Part shown: positions 57,608 through 64,000 of the stretch, piece by piece
Layout of the letters: every line of letters begins with the position of its first letter
Position numbering within the stretch: the stretch's first letter is position 1
Source of the DNA: Candidatus Iainarchaeum sp.
GTDB lineage: Archaea > Iainarchaeota > Iainarchaeia > Iainarchaeales > DTGL01
Assembly (NCBI GenBank): GCA_026413945.1
Contig: JAOAJX010000001.1
Location: 1 to 64,000, forward strand
Direction of reading: 5' to 3'
DNA length: 64,000 nt
Made by a program: the position numbers and the translations under genes
Notes under the pieces: generated by a model
Database searches by the model: none
Told to the model about the DNA's origin: nothing
Seen by the model: the letters and a program-made list of their open reading frames with translations, nothing else

Positions 57608-57763
57608 ATGAAAAAATGTGGAACTTGCAACGTTAGCGTTACTAATGACTATGTGGAGTTTAAATGCCCAAACTGCCTAAAGGCAACCATAATAAGGTGT
57701 GACGGCTGCAGAAAAAAAGGCAAGCTTTACAAATGCCGTGAGTGTGGATTTGTTGGTCCTTAA
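57608..57763 (+). CDS. Small zinc-finger protein (HVO_2753/DUF1610-like)
   Basis: Manual translation MKKCGTCNVSVTNDYVEFKCPNCLKATIIRCDGCRKKGKLYKCRECGFVGP*: four CxxC pairs. Confidence 0.88.
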   Translation: MKKCGTCNVSVTNDYVEFKCPNCLKATIIRCDGCRKKGKLYKCRECGFVGP

Positions 57764-57780
57764 AACCAAAAGGTGATTTT

Positions 57781-58038
57781 ATGGCAGAAAACATAGCTGT
57801 TTATAGGATAATGCCAGAAGAGCCGGGTTATGAAAATGAAATAAAGAAAAAGCTTACAGGCATTAAGGTTGCGAATCTTAAAGATATTAAAATAGAGCCA
57901 TTTGCCTTTGGCATAAATGCAATAAATGCTGTTTTTGTTTTAGAGGAGCGCGAAGGTGCTCTGGATACTCTTGAAGAAGAAATAAAAAAAATAAAGCATG
58001 TAAGTGATGTTCGCCTTGAGCATATAAGTAGGATATGA
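57781..58038 (+). CDS. Translation elongation factor aEF-1 beta
   Basis: MAENIAVYRIMPEEPGYENEIKKKLTGIKVANLKDIKIEPFAFGINAINAVFVLEE. Confidence 0.92.
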   Translation: MAENIAVYRIMPEEPGYENEIKKKLTGIKVANLKDIKIEPFAFGINAINAVFVLEEREGALDTLEEEIKKIKHVSDVRLEHISRI

Positions 58039-58078
58039 ATGAATTGTAATTTAAAGAATAATTTATAACAATGTTTTT

Positions 58079-60469
58079 ATGATAAAGAAAGTTTTAATTG
58101 AAAATTGGCGCTCACACAAAAGAACCGAGCTAGAATTTGGGAAGGGTAGCAACGTCTTAATAGGGCGCATGGGTGCTGGAAAAAGCAGCGTATTGAATGC
58201 TATTTGTTTCGCTTTTTTTGGCACATATCCTGAGTTGCAACGCAGAGAAACTAACGTTGAAAATATAATCATGAGCAGGCCTAACAAACAAGATTATGCA
58301 AGGGTTGTACTTGACTTTAGCTTTGATGGCAAAAACTATTCTATTGAGAGAAAAATCTACTCTGGCAGCAAGATAAATGAGGCTAAGCTATGCTGTGAGG
58401 GAAAACTTATTGCTGGGCCAAAAGTAAGCGATGTTAACAACGAAATTGAGAAAAGGTTGGGTATTGATTATGAACTTTTCAGCCGTGCGATGTACGCGGA
58501 ACAAAATAATATCGATTATATATTAAAGCTTACTCCAAATGAGAGGAAGATCAGATTTGATCAGTTGCTCGACCTAGAAAAATATGAGAAAGTAAGAAAA
58601 AATGCAGTTACTCTGAGAAACACTCTCAAAGCACTCTCAGAAGACAGAAAGGCAGCCCTTTCTGAGATTAAAGCAATGTTCTCAGAGTCTGATCTTTTGG
58701 CGCTTCAGAGAGAGGTTGAAGAGCTTAAAAAGTTGATTGAACAAAAACAGGCATTGCTAAGAGATATTGAAAAAGAGGTTGAAAAAGCAAAGGAAGATAT
58801 GAATGAGATTATTGAAAAGCAGAAAAAGTATTCGAAACTAAAAGATGAAATAGCACAGCTCAAAGGGCGCATTTCAATGCTTAAGAAAGAAATTGAAAGG
58901 AATGAAAAAATAGTCGGTACAAGCGTTGCTAATCTAAAAAAAGATTCTGTCGAAGCAAAGATTTCCAGTCTAGAAGGTAAGAAAAAAGATCTTGCAAAAA
59001 AAACGGATGAGCTAAATGAGATCAGAGCAAAAATTAGGGAGAGAAAAGCAAGGTTGACGAGTATAATGGAAGAAAACGAACGCTTGAAAGCTGCGATGCC
59101 AAAAGACGCTGCAAGCCCTGAACAAATCATTGAAAAGCTGAAATACAATGAAAAAGTATTTTTTGAGATTGAGTCAGAAATTAAATCTTTAAAGAAAGAG
59201 ACGGTAAAAAGCGAAGAGGAGCTAACAAAAATTAAAGAAAGAGTAGAGGTAGAAAAAAACAAAATTTATGAAGCTCAGGAAAAAATAAAGGCCTTGGAAA
59301 AAGCAGGGGCTTTGTGCCCAACATGTAGCCAGAAGCTTACTGATGAACACAAAAAAAGATTGCTAAAAGAATTCAATAAAATAATTGAGGACACGAACTC
59401 GAAAATAAAAAGTGCAACTGAAATTTCAGAAAAAATCTCTGAGAAAATTAAAGTCTATGAGAATAGATATGACGAGGCTAGCAAAAAGCAGAAGGCACTT
59501 ATTGAAGAAAAGGCTTATTTGCAGAGCCTTAATGAAAAAGCCAAGAGAATACAAGAAAACGAAAATGCTTTGGCTGGTCTTGTTGGCGAGATTTCTGAAC
59601 TAGAGTCAAAAGAAAGAGGCTTTGTTGATATCAGGACAGAGCTTGAAGACCTACAAATAAAGTTGGATTGTGCTAAAGTCGAGCTTGAACTCACAAATTA
59701 TGCTGGTATGCTCACAGAAAGTGAAGAAAAATTAGCACTTGTAGAGAAAGAAATTTTTTCACTGGGATTTGATGAATCGAAAGCGCTCGATATAAAAGCA
59801 AATTTTGAGAGAAAAAATGCTGAAAAACGGGCTTTAGAAGATGCTATAGACTCTAGCAAATCTATTTTGGCTGAGAAAAAGCGCAGGCAGGATGAGTTGG
59901 AAAGAAGAAGTCAACAGATTAAAGCTCTAGAAGGCAAAATAACTGCGAGCGAGATGATGGCTGAGAAGATCCTGCTATTCATAAATGCAATCAAGTCAGC
60001 TCAGGCTGAGCTTAGGGAAACACTTATAGATGCTATAAATCAAGCCATGAATCAGCTTTGGACGAGCATATATCCTTATAGCGATTATTCTGAAATAAGG
60101 CTTTCTGCCTCTGAAACTTATGAGCTCATGGTAAAAAGCAATGGTAATTGGATAAGCGTACAAGGTAATCTTAGCGGTGGTGAGACAAGCGTCGCTGCTT
60201 TGGTTCTCAGGATTTCAACGTCACTCGTTCTTGCCAGGAGCTTAAGGGTTCTTATACTTGATGAACCAACACACAATCTTGATGAAAGAACTATTGAAGT
60301 TTTAAGTGGTTTGGTAAAGGAAATACTTCCGAGATTTGTGGAGCAAATATTTCTTATAACACATGAGAGAGGCATGGAAAAAGCGGCAAGTGCAACATTG
60401 TATATGTTAAGCAAAGATGAGGAGCATGGAAATGTTACAAAAGCAGAGCTTATCTCTTTGATTTCTTAG
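58079..60469 (+). CDS. rad50: DNA double-strand break repair ATPase Rad50
   Basis: GRMGAGKSSVLNAICFAFFG, CPTCSQKL zinc hook, LSGGETSVAALVLRIS, LILDEPTHNLD. Confidence 0.95.
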   Translation: MIKKVLIENWRSHKRTELEFGKGSNVLIGRMGAGKSSVLNAICFAFFGTYPELQRRETNVENIIMSRPNKQDYARVVLDFSFDGKNYSIERKIYSGSKINEAKLCCEGKLIAGPKVSDVNNEIEKRLGIDYELFSRAMYAEQNNIDYILKLTPNERKIRFDQLLDLEKYEKVRKNAVTLRNTLKALSEDRKAALSEIKAMFSESDLLALQREVEELKKLIEQKQALLRDIEKEVEKAKEDMNEIIEKQKKYSKLKDEIAQLKGRISMLKKEIERNEKIVGTSVANLKKDSVEAKISSLEGKKKDLAKKTDELNEIRAKIRERKARLTSIMEENERLKAAMPKDAASPEQIIEKLKYNEKVFFEIESEIKSLKKETVKSEEELTKIKERVEVEKNKIYEAQEKIKALEKAGALCPTCSQKLTDEHKKRLLKEFNKIIEDTNSKIKSATEISEKISEKIKVYENRYDEASKKQKALIEEKAYLQSLNEKAKRIQENENALAGLVGEISELESKERGFVDIRTELEDLQIKLDCAKVELELTNYAGMLTESEEKLALVEKEIFSLGFDESKALDIKANFERKNAEKRALEDAIDSSKSILAEKKRRQDELERRSQQIKALEGKITASEMMAEKILLFINAIKSAQAELRETLIDAINQAMNQLWTSIYPYSDYSEIRLSASETYELMVKSNGNWISVQGNLSGGETSVAALVLRISTSLVLARSLRVLILDEPTHNLDERTIEVLSGLVKEILPRFVEQIFLITHERGMEKAASATLYMLSKDEEHGNVTKAELISLIS

Positions 60470-60669
60470 CTCGTTTCTTTTGTTTGTGATAGTTTAATAA
60501 GCCTTGCGATGTAGCTAGCAGTTAGGTTTATTTCAAGTTTGGTAAGCTGAACTCCAAGATCTTTTAAAGAGGCCTTATTTTTTTCAAAATCAGTGGAAAA
60601 TTTGTTAGGATATAGTTCAAGAAGCTCTTTTGCTCTGTTTTTTATTATCCTAGGAACTGCTTTGCCCAT
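60466..60669 (-). CDS. rps17e: Ribosomal protein S17e
   Basis: MGKAVPRIIKNRAKELLELYPNKFSTDFEKNK. Confidence 0.94.
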   Translation of the reverse strand: MGKAVPRIIKNRAKELLELYPNKFSTDFEKNKASLKDLGVQLTKLEINLTASYIARLIKLSQTKETS

Positions 60670-60677
60670 AAAATCAC

Positions 60678-60881
60678 CTAAATTTCAACTTTTTCAAAAG
60701 TGCCATCAGCATATGTCCTTATCACTGCTATTGGCAAAACTTTCTGTTCAAACTCTTTCTTTGCTACGCTTATTGATGTTTCATCCTTATCTGGTTTTAT
60801 TAGTGGTGGCGCACCTAATGATAATTGTAGTGCACGCGCACCAATAATTCTTGCAATTTCAAATCTTGTGAGCTTTTTCAT
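60678..60881 (-). CDS. rpoK: DNA-directed RNA polymerase subunit K
   Basis: LTRFEIARIIGARALQLSLGAPPLI...VAKKEFEQKVLPIAVIR. Confidence 0.94.
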   Translation of the reverse strand: MKKLTRFEIARIIGARALQLSLGAPPLIKPDKDETSISVAKKEFEQKVLPIAVIRTYADGTFEKVEI

Positions 60882-60975
60882 GGGAACACCGCTAAAAGCA
60901 GATAATATTGAGATGTGTGTGGAAAGGATTAAAAAATTATATTTTTGGTATTTATGCTACAAAAATCGTAAAAAG

Positions 60976-62532
60976 TTAGAGAAAAGAATGTGCTTCATTA
61001 TCGGATTCTAACTTATTCTTCTCAAATTTAATCGCTGCTTCCTCAAGCGTTTGCTCATGCTTTGAAGGCATTGAGCGCCTTTTTCTTACCTTAAAAAATA
61101 AAGGGTAGCCAACAGCCTCACCTATGAGGAGCGCTTCTCCGACATGAAGAGAAGTTATCATGTCCATGCTGATTTGATCTATAGCTTCTGCTGACTGAGC
61201 AATATGTTTGAGATCATAGGGGTTTGTTATCCTGAGGATTATCTTTGTGTTGCATTGACTTAGTGCAGTAGTATCTAGTTGCACAGGTCTTTGTGATATA
61301 AGACAAAGACACGCACCGAACTTGCGCCCTTCTCTAGCAATAGTTCTTATTATGCTACGTGAGATGGCATTCTCTTCCTTTGTCTTTTCTGGGCAAAATT
61401 GATGGCTTTCTTCTATAATGAGTAAGAAGGGCGGAATTTTACCTTTGCATCTCAGACTGAAAAGTTCCTGTGAAAAATAGCAGAGTATCATCTGCTTTTT
61501 TCTCACATCAATAATGTCAGAGAGGTCAACTACTGTTAGCTTACCAGCTTGTGCTATGTTGCTCAAACCTGGCGAGTCTGTCTTTGAAAAAAGGTGCATT
61601 GCATCTAATTCCTCTAGCCATGACAATAGGGCTTCTTTTGTGTTTTCCTGAATTTTGGAATCTTTAATCTCTTTTATCAGATCTTTTAAGTCAAAGGGAC
61701 CGGATCCATCATGCATTTCCTCTTTCAGCTTTAAGAAAGTTTTATCAAAAGTTCTGCGCTGTACTGTGCTAAGGCTTGAAGCAATTATTGAAATTACTCT
61801 TGGACTTAAGTTTGATACTCCAATTCTTATGTTTGATCCTTTAATAAGAACAGTTTTGCTGCTATAATCAGTATAACCTTTTTCTGCTGGCTCAGCAAAG
61901 CTAGTATATTCTCCATGCGGATCGAAGACAACACAAGCGATTCTTCCAAGGTCTTTTTTTCTGTCTAATAGCTCTTCAAAAAGCACAGATGCACAATATG
62001 ATTTTCCTGCACCGCTTATACTCAATATTGCAAGGTGCTTTTTTAGCAATTTTGTCATGTTCAGTATTACTGGCAAATTATTTGCTTCAACATCGCCCAA
62101 ATACAAGCCATTTTTATCCATTTGATAAAAGCTTTCCAAAAGCGAATTATCCGCAGAATAAACCTTGCTTCCTGGCATGGGTGGCACATATACTCTTTTG
62201 GCTTTTTCTTCTGAGAAAATACTGAGAAGCTTTGCTTCTGCAACAGTATACTCCCATTCGCTTGTTGGAAATTGCTCAAGAATTGAAGTTCCTCGCAGCT
62301 CAAATTCCTTAACTGAGTCAGCCCTCTCGAAGTATTTATTTGTTTTGTAGATACTCACAACAAGTGAAAGAATAGTGCCTTCTGGAGAGTTGATTTTAAC
62401 AAACTGTCCTTTTCTCACTTCTTTTGAGGTTAAGACGAAACAAAAGCGCTCAGTGTTGGGTGAATCTGGGGTAGATATTACAATGCCGAGATAATCTTCA
62501 TTCGCGTTCATAAGACCACAAACATCAATCAA
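60976..62532 (-). CDS. herA: HerA bipolar DNA helicase
   Basis: LAILSISGAGKSYCASVL, VVFDPHGEYTSF, LLIIEESHQFCP, LISQRPVQLDTTALSQCNT. Confidence 0.94.
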   Translation of the reverse strand: MIDVCGLMNANEDYLGIVISTPDSPNTERFCFVLTSKEVRKGQFVKINSPEGTILSLVVSIYKTNKYFERADSVKEFELRGTSILEQFPTSEWEYTVAEAKLLSIFSEEKAKRVYVPPMPGSKVYSADNSLLESFYQMDKNGLYLGDVEANNLPVILNMTKLLKKHLAILSISGAGKSYCASVLFEELLDRKKDLGRIACVVFDPHGEYTSFAEPAEKGYTDYSSKTVLIKGSNIRIGVSNLSPRVISIIASSLSTVQRRTFDKTFLKLKEEMHDGSGPFDLKDLIKEIKDSKIQENTKEALLSWLEELDAMHLFSKTDSPGLSNIAQAGKLTVVDLSDIIDVRKKQMILCYFSQELFSLRCKGKIPPFLLIIEESHQFCPEKTKEENAISRSIIRTIAREGRKFGACLCLISQRPVQLDTTALSQCNTKIILRITNPYDLKHIAQSAEAIDQISMDMITSLHVGEALLIGEAVGYPLFFKVRKRRSMPSKHEQTLEEAAIKFEKNKLESDNEAHSFL

Positions 62533-63583
62533 ATGGGCGCCTATTCCTCCTCAATCCAAGCACGTTTGGGCGTATTTTGCAAAATAGTCTATCAATAACT
62601 GCTTGAACTTCTTCGGGTTTCAGGCGTGCGTGAAGATCTGCTTCAAGCAACACTGAAGGATAACTGTATTCACGGTGTCCTTTGCTAAGAAGGTAAGCAA
62701 TACTAGCCGCATTTTCAACGCAACTACTTAAGTTTTCTTTTGAGTTTGCTAAAATTTCGACTCTTAAAGGAACATCATGTTTGCTTGGTCTTATATAAAA
62801 AACAAATATTTTTTCGCAGAATTCTTTTTTTATATCCTTAAGCACTGGGTGCTTAGATGGGTTTTTTGAGTATGGGAAAGCAAACGTGCGTTCTCCCTCT
62901 TCCATAATGTAGCTCAAAAGTGTTGTATCATACACTGGTTCTTCTGAATGTAGCTCTAAGGTATCCTGAAGCATCGTACCTTTTGAATCTTCAACGCAGG
63001 CAACAAGCAATACTTCGTAACTAAGAGAACATTCGTAAAGCTCCTGAAAAAGAGATAGGGTTTTTTCGTAAAGTGGTTTTAGGCAAGAGTTTTTTCCTGG
63101 TTTATCTGCACTTTGTGGAACTATTGAGCCATCAAGAAAGCAAAAATCTGGCCTGAATTGCTTGATTGTATCACAAGCCAAATTTGCTTCCTTTGTAAGG
63201 CGCAGTAGGCTTTTGTTAACCGAAATATCTTCGTTTTGCATTGCTTTTGTACAAATTATTGGCTCTGGCAAGGGAATGGCTTTAGGCAAATATTCGGCAC
63301 GCTCTAAAGAATTATTCTTGTAAGTAAAAACAGCAGCAATAGCTCTGATAAGAACAATCTCCAATGTTGATAAGCTTAGATTTGTGAAACCTGAGTCAAC
63401 GCCAGCAACTTTTGCGCTTAGTCTTTGCTCTTTTATAGGAATGAAAAGTTCTTTATCTGGTAAAGATAACTTATGAATTCTATTTGTTGAATCAAAAAGT
63501 TTTGAAGCCAATGACTTAATCTTGTTTTCTTGTTCTTTTATTAAAAAAATTGCACGATTCAATGTTTCTTCAAAGCATAGCAT
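62525..63583 (-). CDS. nurA: NurA 5'-3' nuclease
   Basis: AGVDSGFTNLSLSTLEIVLIRA, FCFLDGSIVP, overlaps herA start by 8 nt. Confidence 0.88.
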   Translation of the reverse strand: MLCFEETLNRAIFLIKEQENKIKSLASKLFDSTNRIHKLSLPDKELFIPIKEQRLSAKVAGVDSGFTNLSLSTLEIVLIRAIAAVFTYKNNSLERAEYLPKAIPLPEPIICTKAMQNEDISVNKSLLRLTKEANLACDTIKQFRPDFCFLDGSIVPQSADKPGKNSCLKPLYEKTLSLFQELYECSLSYEVLLVACVEDSKGTMLQDTLELHSEEPVYDTTLLSYIMEEGERTFAFPYSKNPSKHPVLKDIKKEFCEKIFVFYIRPSKHDVPLRVEILANSKENLSSCVENAASIAYLLSKGHREYSYPSVLLEADLHARLKPEEVQAVIDRLFCKIRPNVLGLRRNRRPFD

Positions 63584-63643
63584 AAGATAAATCACACCAT
63601 GAAGATTTTTTTAAGATTGCTTGGCTTGTTTTCCAGTGAATTT

Positions 63644-64000
63644 TTATCGCTTTGTTATCTTGATCAAAACCCTTTTGTTGCTTGTGCCAACATTTTCAAT
63701 TAGAAGTGTGTGCGTTCCTGGGCCAAGATGAAGGTTGCTGTTTATATCGATTGTTGATTTTGAATAATCTAGGCCTGTTTGCACCTTATATACGCTTTCA
63801 GAAGGATAACAAAAAACAGGGTTAATTCTCTTCAGAAATTCGCCTTCTCTGAAAGCATAACGGTTCTTTTCAATAGAATTGTAAGTGCAAGGTCCAAAAA
63901 CGAAGAAAAACTCTTTTCCGTAACCTGGTGTCCAAAAATGAGTTGCATAGAGGTTGAATATATTTGGATTAACATTGGTTATATTTATTTCATAACAGGA
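63644..64000 (-). CDS. Partial CDS (5' beyond window), secreted-type beta-rich protein
   Basis: Open reverse frame ending ...FCYPSESVYKVQTGLDYSKSTIDINSNLHLGPGTHTLLIENVGTSNKRVLIKITKR*. Confidence 0.65.
   Translation of the reverse strand, partial: SCYEINITNVNPNIFNLYATHFWTPGYGKEFFFVFGPCTYNSIEKNRYAFREGEFLKRINPVFCYPSESVYKVQTGLDYSKSTIDINSNLHLGPGTHTLLIENVGTSNKRVLIKITKR

Noticed and set aside
1-64000. CRISPR arrays, transposons/IS elements, inteins, rRNA operons
   Set aside because: No regularly spaced direct repeats, transposase motifs, intein insertions in mcm/rfcS/topA, or rRNA-like sequence were seen; only reading by eye, so short degenerate elements cannot be excluded.

Overview
This is a 64 kb stretch of an AT-rich archaeal chromosome. 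Domain markers include MCM, RFC small subunit, ABCE1/Rli1, pelota, L15e, S17e, RpoK, aEF1B, Taw3, NreA, HerA/NurA and intron-bearing tRNAs. I do not assign a lineage, although the compact, overlapping gene layout would fit a small-genome archaeon. Most of the window is housekeeping: topA, tdk, mcm, thrS, metG, rfcS, MiaB-type methylthiotransferase, elp3, cca, rad50, gpmI and others. It also holds four tRNAs: Ser(CGA) and Arg(TCG), both with introns, plus Ala(GGC) and Val(GAC). Accessory or less understood content includes: (i) a type IV pilus-like locus (ATPase, two TadC/FlaJ paralogs, prepilin peptidase, six pilin-like genes of which three are tiny and absent from the ORF track), with a second pseudopilin operon and an orphan ATPase elsewhere; (ii) a compact HTH / CARF-like Rossmann / membrane-anchored PD-(D/E)XK-like nuclease cassette, my best candidate for an undescribed system; (iii) a DUF2226-MinD-LSm block followed by a 695-aa coiled-coil protein; (iv) a truncated tandem-repeat surface protein with a pilin-type signal at the left edge. 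I saw no CRISPR array, rRNA, transposon or intein. Family assignments are from motif recognition by eye; no searches were run.
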